A stretch of DNA of 64,000 nt from Elizabethkingia meningoseptica_A (lineage in GTDB: Bacteria > Bacteroidota > Bacteroidia > Flavobacteriales > Weeksellaceae), in the NCBI RefSeq assembly GCF_045762675.1, contig NZ_JBJDLK010000006.1, positions 62,001 through 126,000 of the forward strand, given 5' to 3'. The translations under genes were made by a program, and so were the position numbers. Below, piece by piece: positions 1 to 8,983 of this stretch; position 1 is the first letter of the stretch; the number at the start of each line of letters is the position of its first letter. A model generated the notes under the pieces. It did not search any database. It was not told where the DNA came from and was given only the letters and a program-made list of their open reading frames with translations.

Positions 1-267
1 GACTGGACAAATTCTGTTGCTAAAAATACGTCCAGTATACAGGACAATATTGTTGTTAACACCATAGATCTCGGTGATGACACCGAAATCAGTATATTAG
101 TTTCAAGCAGGACAATTCATGTTCTGAAAAAAGTATTCTACGACGACTCTTATTTTTACAGCCTGCTGGCATCAACAGAAATAGGCAAAAAAGTATATGT
201 TACAGAGCTACCCGTTCATATCAAATGTTCTGTAAAATCTTTTTTGCATTTACTACAGCTTTATTAG
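1..267 (+). CDS. C-terminal end of an unknown protein (partial)
   Basis: Frame 1 is open from the first base of the window to a TAG at 265-267, giving 88 residues without an internal stop. The start lies outside the window. I see no recognisable motif, and the composition (many Ser, Thr, Val, Ile) does not point to a family. It could be a chance open frame at the window edge, but codon use resembles the neighbours. The 145 bases to the next gene hold no clear terminator. Confidence 0.4.
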   Translation, partial: DWTNSVAKNTSSIQDNIVVNTIDLGDDTEISILVSSRTIHVLKKVFYDDSYFYSLLASTEIGKKVYVTELPVHIKCSVKSFLHLLQLY

Positions 268-412
268 CACAAGTAATTATAATCAATTCTCTTAGTACAC
301 CATGAAATAACTTCCCTGGCTTTAAACCATATGGGGAAGAAGACTTACTTCTTTAAAGACTGTGTAATAAGATCAATTTCATAAAATTACTTTTCATCTA
401 AAATATTCAAAA

Positions 413-1498
413 ATGTATTTAAAACATGTGATAATCTGTATTGTTACAGTATTACTCATTACTTCATGCAGTAAAGCGGAAGAAACTAATAAAGAAGTAA
501 AAGAAGTACCGGTATTAAAAATCAACCAGAAAGATACCCTGGTAAGCAATCATTTTGTAACCGATATTCAGGCAAAGAAAAATGTAGAAATCCATTCCAG
601 AATTGCCGGTATCATGCAATACGTATCCGTTAATGAAGGACAGTTTGTAAAACAGGGACAGCGCCTTTTCAAAATTAATGATGCCGAACTACAAATGGAA
701 CTTTTAAAGTCTAATGCCAGCCTGAAGCAGGCTGAAGCCGATGTGCGTATAGCAGAGGTAGAAGTGAAACAGATCCAGAGCCTTTATGATAAAAAATTTG
801 TTGCGGCCAACGAACTGGAAATGGTAAAGGCAAAATTATCTTCTGCAAGAGCTAAGCTGGCTTATGCAGACGCAGAACGTAAATCTGTTTTGCAAAAAAT
901 AAGCTTTACCAATATTGTAGCACCTTTTGATGGCGTTATCGACGTTATCCCTTATAAAGAAGGAAGTCTGGTAGAAAACGGTTCGTTATTAACGACTCTT
1001 TCCCAGCTTAATGAAATCTATGCTTACTTTTCCATTCCTGAAAACATGTATTTCGAAATGCTGGCCAACGACAAAATCGGGTCTCATCAAAAAATTGAAC
1101 TCGTACTTCCTAATGGTATAAAATATCAGTACAACGGTACACTTAGAACTGCCGAAGGTGAAATTGATAAAGCGACAGGTTCCATCCGTTATAAAGTAGT
1201 ATTTCCCAACCCTGATCATCTGATTAAACACGGTACTTCAGGGAAACTTATTATTTCGGAAAATCAACCGGATGCTATTCTGATTCCTCAGAAATCCACA
1301 TTCTCCATTCAGGATAAAACCTATGTTTTTGTGGTTGACAAACAGAATAAAGTGAAAATGAAAAACATCAGTATCGGAAGCACTTTAAGAGATTCCTATA
1401 TTGTTGAAAGCGGATTAAAAGCAGGTGATATCATTGTGTATGAAGGTACTCAGTCTTTAAGAGACGGCGAATTCATTCGTGTAAAAAAAACATACTAA
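413..1498 (+). CDS. RND efflux periplasmic adaptor (membrane fusion lipoprotein)
   Basis: AcrA/MexE-type adaptor that would link the inner-membrane RND pump to the outer-membrane channel. A lipoprotein signal ends at Cys19 (ITSC). A first biotinyl-lipoyl half lies near residues 60-90 (GIMQYVSVNEGQFVKQG), an alpha-helical hairpin near 95-165, and the second lipoyl half follows (APFDGVIDV, then a GSLVENG turn). Beta-barrel and membrane-proximal domains fill the rest. At 361 residues the length is normal. It is first of three genes: the pump starts 30 bases downstream. Substrate is not readable from sequence. Confidence 0.93.
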   Translation: MYLKHVIICIVTVLLITSCSKAEETNKEVKEVPVLKINQKDTLVSNHFVTDIQAKKNVEIHSRIAGIMQYVSVNEGQFVKQGQRLFKINDAELQMELLKSNASLKQAEADVRIAEVEVKQIQSLYDKKFVAANELEMVKAKLSSARAKLAYADAERKSVLQKISFTNIVAPFDGVIDVIPYKEGSLVENGSLLTTLSQLNEIYAYFSIPENMYFEMLANDKIGSHQKIELVLPNGIKYQYNGTLRTAEGEIDKATGSIRYKVVFPNPDHLIKHGTSGKLIISENQPDAILIPQKSTFSIQDKTYVFVVDKQNKVKMKNISIGSTLRDSYIVESGLKAGDIIVYEGTQSLRDGEFIRVKKTY

Positions 1499-1528
1499 TC
1501 CTTTCGTAATTCTAAAAAATAACTAGCA

Positions 1529-4500
1529 ATGGTAGAAATGTTTATCAGGCGAAAGGTTCTTTCGTTAGTAATCTCTATAATTATTGTCCTCATGGGAGTG
1601 CTGGCATTATTAAAACTGCCCATTACCCAGTTTCCGGATATTGTACCACCATCGGTAACCGTTACCGCTAAATATACAGGTGCAAATGCCGAAGTATCGG
1701 CCAATGCCGTAGCGCTTCCTCTGGAGCGCGCCATTAACGGTGTACCCGGAATGACCTATATGTCTACAGTAACATCCAATGATGGTCTTACCCTAATTCA
1801 GGTTTTCTTTGAAGTGGGAACTGATCCCGATGTGGCGGCCGTTAACGTTCAGAACAGGGTAACTACAGTTCTCGATGAGCTTCCTGAAGAAGTAATACGT
1901 GCAGGTGTTACCACTGAAAAAGAGGTTAACAGTATGCTGATGTATCTGAACATCACCAGTGCCGATGAAGGTCAGGATGAACAGTTCATCTATAACTTCA
2001 CCGATATTAATATTCTGCAGGAGCTTAAGCGTATTGATGGTGTAGGCCGTGCCGAAATTATGGGGCAGAAAGAATACTCTATGAGGGTATGGCTGGATCC
2101 GCAGAAAATGGCTGCTTATCATATTTCAGCAGATGAAGTCATTACTTCCTTACAAAAACAAAATATTGCTGCGGCTCCCGGAAAAGTTGGTGAAACTTCC
2201 GGAAAAACATCCAGCCAGCTCCAATATGTTATTAAATATACCGGTAAATTCTTTGAACCGAAACAATATGAAGAAGTTCCTATCCGGGCAGATGCAAATG
2301 GTACAATTCTGAAACTAAAAGATATTGCCAAAGTAGAATTTGGTGCCATGAACTACGGAATGGTTTCCAAAACCGACGGAAGGCCGTCGGCTTCTATTAT
2401 GATGAAACAGCGTCCGGGTTCCAATGCATCTGAAGTTATAAAAAATGTAAAAGAGAAAATGGCGGAACTGAAAGAAACCTCTTTCCCTCCGGGCATGGAA
2501 TACAATATGGCATATGACGTTTCCCGATTCCTGGATGCTTCCATTGATTCGGTATTACATACCTTAATTGAAGCCTTTATTCTTGTAGGTATTGTGGTAT
2601 TTATCTTCTTACAGGACTGGCGTTCAACTTTAATTCCGGTACTTGCCGTACCCGTAGCCTTGGTAGGAACATTTGCTTTTATGCAGATGCTGGATTTCTC
2701 CATAAACCTTCTAACGCTTTTCGCCCTGGTACTGGCAATTGGCATTGTGGTGGATAATGCAATTGTCGTGGTGGAAGCCGTTCACGTAAAAATGGAAGAA
2801 GGACTCAGTCCTTTAGATGCAACCATTACGGCTACAAAAGAAATTGCCGGAGCTGTTGTGGCCATTACCATTGTAATGTCGGCTGTATTTATTCCAGTGG
2901 CGTTTCTGGATGGCCCTGTGGGCGTGTTCTACCGTCAGTTTTCATTAACACTGGCAATTAGTATTTTGATTTCAGGGGTTAATGCGTTAACCTTAACACC
3001 TGCACTTTGTGCTTTAATCCTGAAACCGCATGATCATCATAAAAAGAAGAATTTTGTTGATCAATTCTTTCAGCGTTTCAATACCGGCTTCGACAAACTT
3101 ACAAATGGTTATACCAATATATTATCCAAGTTTGCGACAAGGACCAGCATAACCTTCGGACTTTTATTCCTGTTTATTGGCTTAACATGGGCAACCTCTA
3201 AATTATTACCTAGCGGATTTATTCCTATGGAAGATCAGGGAATGGCGTATGTAAGTGTTACCACTCCACAGGGGGCAACCGTGGAAAGAACGGAAAAGGT
3301 ACTGGACGAAGTCACTGAAATTGCAAAAAAAATAGACGGTGTGGAAAATGTTACCACACTTGCCGGATACAGTATTGTGACGGAAATCGCCGGTTCATCT
3401 TACGGGATGGCTATGATTAACCTGAAGGACTGGAAGGACCGTAATATTTCAGTGAATGATTTCATCGCAGAACTGTCGAAAAAAACAAAAAGTATTTCAG
3501 ATGCTCAGATTGAAATATTTGCACCGCCTACAGTACCGGGATTTGGTAATACCAGTGGATTTGAACTGCGTTTATTAGACCGTTCCGGAGGAAACATTAC
3601 GAATACAGACAAAGTAACAAAAGAATTTATTGCCAAACTGAATGAAGCGCCTGAAATTCAGAATAGTTTCACCAGTTTTGACGCTACTTTCCCGCAGTAT
3701 ATGATCCACATTGATTATGATATGGCTGCTAAAAAAGGAATCTCCGTGGACAATGCCATGTCTACCCTGCAAACCATGCTAGGGTCTTATTATGCCACAA
3801 ATTTCATACGTTTTTCACAGATGTATAAAGTAATGGTTCAGGCAAGTCCGGAACACAGGGATACTCCGGAAAGTATTCTTAACCTTTATCTGAAAAACGA
3901 TTCCGGAGAAATGGTTCCGTTCTCTACCTTTATTACCATTGAAAAGGTATACGGTCCTGAAGTACTTACCCGTTATAATATGTATATGTCGGCCATGATT
4001 AATGGTGAACCGGCTGAAGGATACAGCTCCGGAGATGCAATTGCTGCGGTGGAACGTGTGGCAGCCGAAACACTTCCACGTGGGTTTGATATCGAATGGT
4101 CGGGAATGACACGGGAGGAAATCTTATCCGGTAACCAAACCGTTTATATTTTCGGAATCTGTTTACTTTTTGTGTACCTCTTACTTGCTGCACAATATGA
4201 AAGCTTCCTGCTTCCTATGCCTGTATTATTAAGTTTACCAACCGGTATTTTCGGATCTTATATTGCCCTGGTTTTAGTGGGACTGGATAACAATATTTAT
4301 GCACAGGTTGCGCTTGTTATGCTTATTGGTTTGCTGGCCAAGAATGCCATCCTGATTGTGGAATTTGCCATCGCCCGGAACAAAGAGGGCTATGACATCA
4401 TTCCTGCGGCTATTGAGGGCGCAAGACAGCGTTTACGTCCGATCCTGATGACATCCTTTGCTTTTGTGGCCGGACTTATTCCGCTGTGTATTGCTTCAGG

Positions 4501-4651
4501 TGCCGGAGCTACCGGAAACCGTTCCATTGGTATTGCAGCAGCCGGAGGTATGCTTATCGGAACCATTTTCGGATTGGTTATCATTCCGGGGCTGTACATA
4601 TTTTTTGCCAAATTAGAAAACAAGAAGAAAAATGAACAAAAAGATTCCTAA
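1529..4651 (+). CDS. RND multidrug efflux pump, HAE1 (AcrB/MexF) family
   Basis: Proton-driven inner-membrane exporter, 1040 residues, the usual size for the hydrophobe/amphiphile RND family. The N-terminal helix is followed by porter sequence (QFPDIVPPSVTV, QNRV). The TM4 signature GIVVDNAIVVVEAV is present with its proton-relay Asp near residue 407, and a second hydrophobic half carries LLAKNAILIVEFA. It lies between the adaptor and the outer-membrane factor; its stop overlaps the next start by 20 bases, so the three are probably translated together. Closely related to pumps exporting hydrophobic drugs; the actual substrate is unknown. Confidence 0.95.
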   Translation: MVEMFIRRKVLSLVISIIIVLMGVLALLKLPITQFPDIVPPSVTVTAKYTGANAEVSANAVALPLERAINGVPGMTYMSTVTSNDGLTLIQVFFEVGTDPDVAAVNVQNRVTTVLDELPEEVIRAGVTTEKEVNSMLMYLNITSADEGQDEQFIYNFTDINILQELKRIDGVGRAEIMGQKEYSMRVWLDPQKMAAYHISADEVITSLQKQNIAAAPGKVGETSGKTSSQLQYVIKYTGKFFEPKQYEEVPIRADANGTILKLKDIAKVEFGAMNYGMVSKTDGRPSASIMMKQRPGSNASEVIKNVKEKMAELKETSFPPGMEYNMAYDVSRFLDASIDSVLHTLIEAFILVGIVVFIFLQDWRSTLIPVLAVPVALVGTFAFMQMLDFSINLLTLFALVLAIGIVVDNAIVVVEAVHVKMEEGLSPLDATITATKEIAGAVVAITIVMSAVFIPVAFLDGPVGVFYRQFSLTLAISILISGVNALTLTPALCALILKPHDHHKKKNFVDQFFQRFNTGFDKLTNGYTNILSKFATRTSITFGLLFLFIGLTWATSKLLPSGFIPMEDQGMAYVSVTTPQGATVERTEKVLDEVTEIAKKIDGVENVTTLAGYSIVTEIAGSSYGMAMINLKDWKDRNISVNDFIAELSKKTKSISDAQIEIFAPPTVPGFGNTSGFELRLLDRSGGNITNTDKVTKEFIAKLNEAPEIQNSFTSFDATFPQYMIHIDYDMAAKKGISVDNAMSTLQTMLGSYYATNFIRFSQMYKVMVQASPEHRDTPESILNLYLKNDSGEMVPFSTFITIEKVYGPEVLTRYNMYMSAMINGEPAEGYSSGDAIAAVERVAAETLPRGFDIEWSGMTREEILSGNQTVYIFGICLLFVYLLLAAQYESFLLPMPVLLSLPTGIFGSYIALVLVGLDNNIYAQVALVMLIGLLAKNAILIVEFAIARNKEGYDIIPAAIEGARQRLRPILMTSFAFVAGLIPLCIASGAGATGNRSIGIAAAGGMLIGTIFGLVIIPGLYIFFAKLENKKKNEQKDS

Positions 4652-6083
4652 GATTATATACACCAGCTTTGTTGCACTAGCCATTACATCATGCGCCACC
4701 CCAAAAGTTGCCGAACTAAAAAAGGCAAACACCCTACCTGAACATATAGGTACGGCGAATACAGCACAGCAAACCGATTTTAAACCGGTGAATATCAGAA
4801 CATATTTTAATGATCCTGCGCTGATTCATTTATATGATCAGGCAGTAATTGCTAATCCTGATTTTCAGATTGCCCAGCAGCGTGTGGAAATTGCCAACAG
4901 CTTTCTAAGGCGTTCAAAAATGGACCTGCTTCCTTCTCTTGACGTTGGGATTGCAGTATCCGGAGATCATTATGGAAAATATACGATGGAAGGTGTTGGT
5001 AATTATGATACCAACTTATCCCCTAACATTACAGATGAACAAAAGATCAACCGTGACTTTACCCCCAATTACTGGCTTGGGGCACGCAGCAGTTGGGAGC
5101 TTGATGCATGGGGTAAGCTTAAAAATAAAAAAATAGCTGCACAAAAGAGGTATATGGCCTCAGCCGAGGGATTGCGTTTATTACAGGTTGAGTTATTTAC
5201 AGATATCGCCAATCTTTATTACCAACTCATTTCCCTGGATCATAAACTGGCTATTTATAAACAAAACTATAACCTTCAGCAAAGGGCTTTTGAAATTGTT
5301 ACTGCACAGCGTGCTGTTGGAAAAGCGACTGAACTGGCTGTACAGCAATTCAGGGCACAGAACAACAACTGGCTTGCGGAAGTTGAACACATAAAAGCTG
5401 AAATAGTTGCTGTAGAACAGGCTATTATGACACTTACCGGATCTTACGGCGGAGAAGTAAAACGCGGCAAAATACTTATAACGAGTAACATGGATATTCT
5501 GAATAAAAATATCAATGTAGAATCGGTTATCCATTCCCGCCCGGATGTTGCTTCCAATTATTATGTACTGGAAGCTTCTCAGGCAGATGCAAAAGCAGCA
5601 AAAGCGGCCTTTTACCCACGTATAGACCTGGGTGCAAATGTAGGATTGAATTCATTCTCTGCAGAAACATTTTTCAAGCCCAGCTCTCTGGCAGCTCAGC
5701 TGTTAGGCGGGTTAATGGTTCCGGTGTTCAATAAAGGCCAGCTCAAACATGAATTTAATGTGGCCAATAAAGAACAGGAAATTGCCTTCCTGAATTATCA
5801 GAAAAGTGTTACTACTGCTTTTAATGAGCTTCAGTCAATTCTGAAACAAACCAGAATTTATGAGAAGGTATTGAAACTGAAATCGGAAGAAGTTAATTTT
5901 CTGGAACGCGGAATAGAAATCTCCAATGATTTGTATCTTACAGGTTATGCCAATTATCTGGAGCTTATCAGTTCACAGAAAAATAAGTTGCAGGCAGAAC
6001 TTGACCTTCTGGAATTTCAGCATCAGAATACCCGCAACAATGTCCTTTTATTTAAAGCATTGGGAGGTAAATTAGATGATTAA
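4632..6083 (+). CDS. Outer-membrane efflux factor, NodT/OprM family lipoprotein
   Basis: TolC-like outer-membrane channel completing the tripartite pump. A lipobox ends at Cys21 (AITSC). Two repeated outer-efflux halves with long coiled regions are visible: roughly residues 60-250 (around a WELDAWGKLKNK segment, typical of NodT proteins) and 280-475 (SRPDVA, then AAKAAFYPRIDLGA). The 483-residue length fits. It starts inside the 3' end of the pump gene in another frame and is followed by a strong terminator, which closes the operon. Confidence 0.93.
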   Translation: MNKKIPKIIYTSFVALAITSCATPKVAELKKANTLPEHIGTANTAQQTDFKPVNIRTYFNDPALIHLYDQAVIANPDFQIAQQRVEIANSFLRRSKMDLLPSLDVGIAVSGDHYGKYTMEGVGNYDTNLSPNITDEQKINRDFTPNYWLGARSSWELDAWGKLKNKKIAAQKRYMASAEGLRLLQVELFTDIANLYYQLISLDHKLAIYKQNYNLQQRAFEIVTAQRAVGKATELAVQQFRAQNNNWLAEVEHIKAEIVAVEQAIMTLTGSYGGEVKRGKILITSNMDILNKNINVESVIHSRPDVASNYYVLEASQADAKAAKAAFYPRIDLGANVGLNSFSAETFFKPSSLAAQLLGGLMVPVFNKGQLKHEFNVANKEQEIAFLNYQKSVTTAFNELQSILKQTRIYEKVLKLKSEEVNFLERGIEISNDLYLTGYANYLELISSQKNKLQAELDLLEFQHQNTRNNVLLFKALGGKLDD

Positions 6084-6092
6084 ATCCAACAA

Positions 6093-6125
6093 AACAGCCT
6101 GAGAACTTCTCAGGCTGTTTTTTAT
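6093..6125 (+). terminator. Rho-independent terminator of the RND operon
   Basis: Perfect 11-bp stem AACAGCCTGAG / CTCAGGCTGTT with loop AACTT, followed by a T-rich tail. It lies 9 bases after the outer-membrane factor stop, between convergent genes, so it may act in both directions. Confidence 0.9.
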
Positions 6126-6139
6126 TTTATGGTGTGCTA

Positions 6140-6760
6140 TCATTCATCCAGTTGTGAAAGAATTGTATTAATCTTTTTAAGATATCTTCCGTATGCCGTT
6201 CTTATAAATACTTCCGCAAACACAATTACAACTCCCAGTAAAATGATCATTATAAGTAATACAATCCCCAACAATATAAAGTAATTTGTCTCATCTACAA
6301 GGGTACGTTCCGAAGGTCCCCGATAGTGAGCTCCCCAATAAAGGCCAAATGCCATTCCGAGAAACATCATAATAAAAGTAAGTGCTCTGTATAATTCTAT
6401 AAATAATCGCAACTCATATGAGAACCACATCAGATTTTTTCTGCTGTCATAAGCCAGATTATAGCTCTCCTTATAAAAGCGATAAAACTTTAATCCGTAA
6501 TACAGCATAAAGCACAGCATCAGTACATAAAAAACACTAAACATTGTTATCAGCTGGCTATCCCATTTCCCTGTCTTCAGAAAAGGAAAGAAAGCTATCA
6601 GAACCACCAGTACAGACTGTACAATAAGGTCCTTCTTCATATTGCTTCTTACTTTATCTATAGGATTACGTGCCTCTTTTATTTTATCCAGTTTTTCTGG
6701 GAACTCCGGAATATTCTGCGGTTCCTTATTCCATTGTTCCTGTAATTGATCAAAATTCAT
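6140..6760 (-). CDS. Multi-pass membrane protein paired with an ECF sigma factor
   Basis: 206 residues with a soluble N-terminus (about 45 residues, beginning MNFDQLQEQW) and about four hydrophobic segments near residues 50-65, 80-95, 130-145 and 165-185. Its start overlaps the stop of the upstream sigma factor gene by 11 bases, so the two are translationally coupled. By position it could be a membrane anti-sigma partner, but I see no zinc anti-sigma motif or FecR-like domain; that role is inference. The family is not one I can name. Confidence 0.8.
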   Translation of the reverse strand: MNFDQLQEQWNKEPQNIPEFPEKLDKIKEARNPIDKVRSNMKKDLIVQSVLVVLIAFFPFLKTGKWDSQLITMFSVFYVLMLCFMLYYGLKFYRFYKESYNLAYDSRKNLMWFSYELRLFIELYRALTFIMMFLGMAFGLYWGAHYRGPSERTLVDETNYFILLGIVLLIMIILLGVVIVFAEVFIRTAYGRYLKKINTILSQLDE

Positions 6761-7250
6761 AACCGTAGTTTTTAATTATTTGTTGTAGTTTGTCTTTAGT
6801 TCTGTTAAGTTTCACGCGTGCATTAACCTCCGTTATTCCCATATTTTCAGAAATCTGTTTATGATTCTGTCCTTCAAGAAACAGAAATATCAAAGCTTTC
6901 TCAATAGGGTTCAGTTCCTGTACAGCTTTATAAAGGAACTCCACCTGTTGTTCTTTATGATTACTCTGGTCGTCCTCTACATCCATTGTTTCATACAATA
7001 CCCTGTTATCTGTTCTTTTCTTATCACGTTTGATAAAGGTAATTGCTGTATTCAGACTGACCCGGTACAACCATGTTGAAAACAGGCTTTTCCCTTCAAA
7101 AGCCTGATAGGATTTCCAAAGCTGAAGAATAATCTCCTGGAACAGGTCCTCGCGATCTTCCTGATTTTCCAGGTACATTTTAGAAATCTTGAAAATCATA
7201 CCTCTATGCTTTTCAATTTTTTCTAAAAATTCCTTTTCTTTCAATTTCAT
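6750..7250 (-). CDS. RNA polymerase sigma factor, ECF (sigma-70) family
   Basis: 166 residues, normal for group-4 sigma factors. Region 2 spans about residues 10-80, with the DLFQEIILQLW segment and the -10 recognition stretch STWLYRVSLNTAITF. Region 4 spans about 105-160 with a helix-turn-helix around HKQISENMGITEVNARVKLNR. It would direct polymerase to a small regulon. The next gene overlaps its stop. A likely self-recognised promoter lies just upstream (7269-7299). Confidence 0.92.
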   Translation of the reverse strand: MKLKEKEFLEKIEKHRGMIFKISKMYLENQEDREDLFQEIILQLWKSYQAFEGKSLFSTWLYRVSLNTAITFIKRDKKRTDNRVLYETMDVEDDQSNHKEQQVEFLYKAVQELNPIEKALIFLFLEGQNHKQISENMGITEVNARVKLNRTKDKLQQIIKNYGYEF

Positions 7251-7268
7251 GGTGAATATTCTACTTCG

Positions 7269-7299
7269 TTAGTCACCAAATTATCCAAACGTTACAAAC
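7269..7299 (-). promoter_or_regulatory. Candidate ECF-type autoregulated promoter
   Basis: Read on the minus strand: TGTAAC (7291-7296), 16 bases, then GACTAA (7269-7274), about 19 bases before the sigma factor ATG. A GTAAC -35 box with a G(T/A)C-containing -10 is the usual ECF pattern, so the factor may drive its own gene. This is inference from motif and spacing. Confidence 0.45.
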
Positions 7300-7373
7300 A
7301 GCGTTTATTTTTTATATTAAAATGAATAATCTTATGAAAATGATATTTCATTCCGGCGCTCTACATCAACAAC

Positions 7374-7397
7374 AACCCCGCCTGATCAGGCGGGGTT
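7374..7397 (-). terminator. Strong GC hairpin downstream of the susCD pair
   Basis: Perfect palindrome AACCCCGCCTGA / TCAGGCGGGGTT, about 155 bases past the SusD stop and upstream of the sigma factor promoter. There is no clean U-tract on either side, so it may be a terminator or a transcript-end stabilising stem. The gap 7251-7552 otherwise holds only the sigma promoter. Confidence 0.55.
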
Positions 7398-7552
7398 ATA
7401 TTATAAATCATAGTGGTGAAAATTTAATTTAATATGAAGAGACCATGACTTATTGAATATTAATATTGTTTTTAATGATTACCCAAAGGTAACCGGGTTA
7501 TAATTCTTTCAAAAAAATATTCTACCAACTGCATGTTAAACACTACAAAATT

Positions 7553-8965
7553 TTAATTATCATATCCCGGATTGGATACCACTGGCGTTCCGGCAACATT
7601 GGTTTCAGATTGCGGAATCGGAAACGCAACCCTGTTGGTTCCCAATATCCAGTCTTTTGCAGGATTAGGCGAACCATTTGAGTCCGTAAAAGGTAAATTA
7701 TTTCCCCATCTCAGTAAGTCCCACATCCGGAAACCTTCCCCTGTTAATTCTCTTATACGTTCATCCTTTATTAGTTGCATATCTACACTTGTATAATCAG
7801 GAATTCCTCTGTTTCTTGCTATCATATTGAGATAATCCAGTGCTTTGGAGGTACTTCCGCCATTCAGCTCCGCTTCTGCTCCGTTCAGCAGAATTTCCTC
7901 AAACCGGCAAACTCTCACATTATCTATTCCCGAAATATCGGAATATTTATAATCCATAAATCCTCCGGATGAAACAATTGTAATGCCTGTTTTACGGATA
8001 TCCCCTGCTGCATATTTAGCAATCGCAGAGGTTTTCATAACTACATTTTTATAACCACCTTTAGAGTTCATCATGGCATTCAGTCCCAAATCCGGTCTCG
8101 CATTCGGTGTTCCGATATAGAGTTCAAAAATAGAATTCGGAGAAGCATTCTGTAAAGAAAAACTGGTAATAAACAGGTCTTTTGCTACGACTGAATATTT
8201 ATTGGAAGTCACAATATCATTCACCAACGTTCTTACTTTTCCCATATCATTTTTATACAGGTAATATCGGGTCATCAATCCTTTTACCGAAAGAGTATTC
8301 AGCTCTGTTTTATTCGCATACTTTTCCAGACTGTTATCTGCATAATACTGCATCAGCTGTAATGCTTTTGTAAAATCACTTTCTATCTGAGTTCTGTTTT
8401 CCGCAAGGCTACTTCTGGCTTTTACACCTTTAGGATCGTATTGCAACGGCATTACAACTCCCAAACTTCCGCCTGAATACTGCTGCCCGTATAACCTCAT
8501 CAGATCAAAAATGGCAAGTGCTCTTAATGCATACGCCTGCGCTTTAAGATAGTTCACTTTATGCTGAATTTCTGCGGGATCTGTAGATTTTGACCATTTT
8601 ATACCGGCATCCGGAGTGTTAATCACAATATTTGTTTTTGCTACCACTACGTATATATTATTATAGGTTCCGCCTGCATTACCATTGGCGGAAGTCATTG
8701 TATTGGATGCCACAGCATTATAATAACCAGATCCCCTGTTAGAGTACATTTCATCACTTCTTACTTCCCCGTACATAATATAATCTGCACCATAGTAGGG
8801 CATCCCGATCATCGCACCATATATACCATATACAAATGCCTGAAGTTCTTCTACAGAAGTAATAGTTTCCTGTTCCTTACTCTGGTAAAACTCTGTTTCC
8901 ACAAAATCATTGCTACATGACGAAAGGGCCAATACTGAACAGATTATAAATATTATTTTTTTCAT
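7553..8965 (-). CDS. SusD/RagB family nutrient-binding outer-membrane lipoprotein
   Basis: Cell-surface lipoprotein that caps a SusC-type TonB-dependent channel and binds its ligand. The signal peptide ends at Cys17 (LALSSC). The family pattern is clear: an N-terminal TPR-like helical part with ALRALAIFDLMRLYGQ near residues 135-150, and the C-terminal EERIRELTGEGFRMWDLLRWG-type motif near residues 395-410. 470 residues is typical. It follows susC by 18 bases. No degradative enzyme is next to the pair, so the substrate cannot be read from context. Confidence 0.94.
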   Translation of the reverse strand: MKKIIFIICSVLALSSCSNDFVETEFYQSKEQETITSVEELQAFVYGIYGAMIGMPYYGADYIMYGEVRSDEMYSNRGSGYYNAVASNTMTSANGNAGGTYNNIYVVVAKTNIVINTPDAGIKWSKSTDPAEIQHKVNYLKAQAYALRALAIFDLMRLYGQQYSGGSLGVVMPLQYDPKGVKARSSLAENRTQIESDFTKALQLMQYYADNSLEKYANKTELNTLSVKGLMTRYYLYKNDMGKVRTLVNDIVTSNKYSVVAKDLFITSFSLQNASPNSIFELYIGTPNARPDLGLNAMMNSKGGYKNVVMKTSAIAKYAAGDIRKTGITIVSSGGFMDYKYSDISGIDNVRVCRFEEILLNGAEAELNGGSTSKALDYLNMIARNRGIPDYTSVDMQLIKDERIRELTGEGFRMWDLLRWGNNLPFTDSNGSPNPAKDWILGTNRVAFPIPQSETNVAGTPVVSNPGYDN

Positions 8966-8983
8966 TTTTAAAGATTTTAGAGG

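Noticed and set aside
6140..6760. FecR-type anti-sigma factor
   Set aside because: No FecR domain or TonB-receptor signalling partner; it is a multi-pass membrane protein of unknown family.
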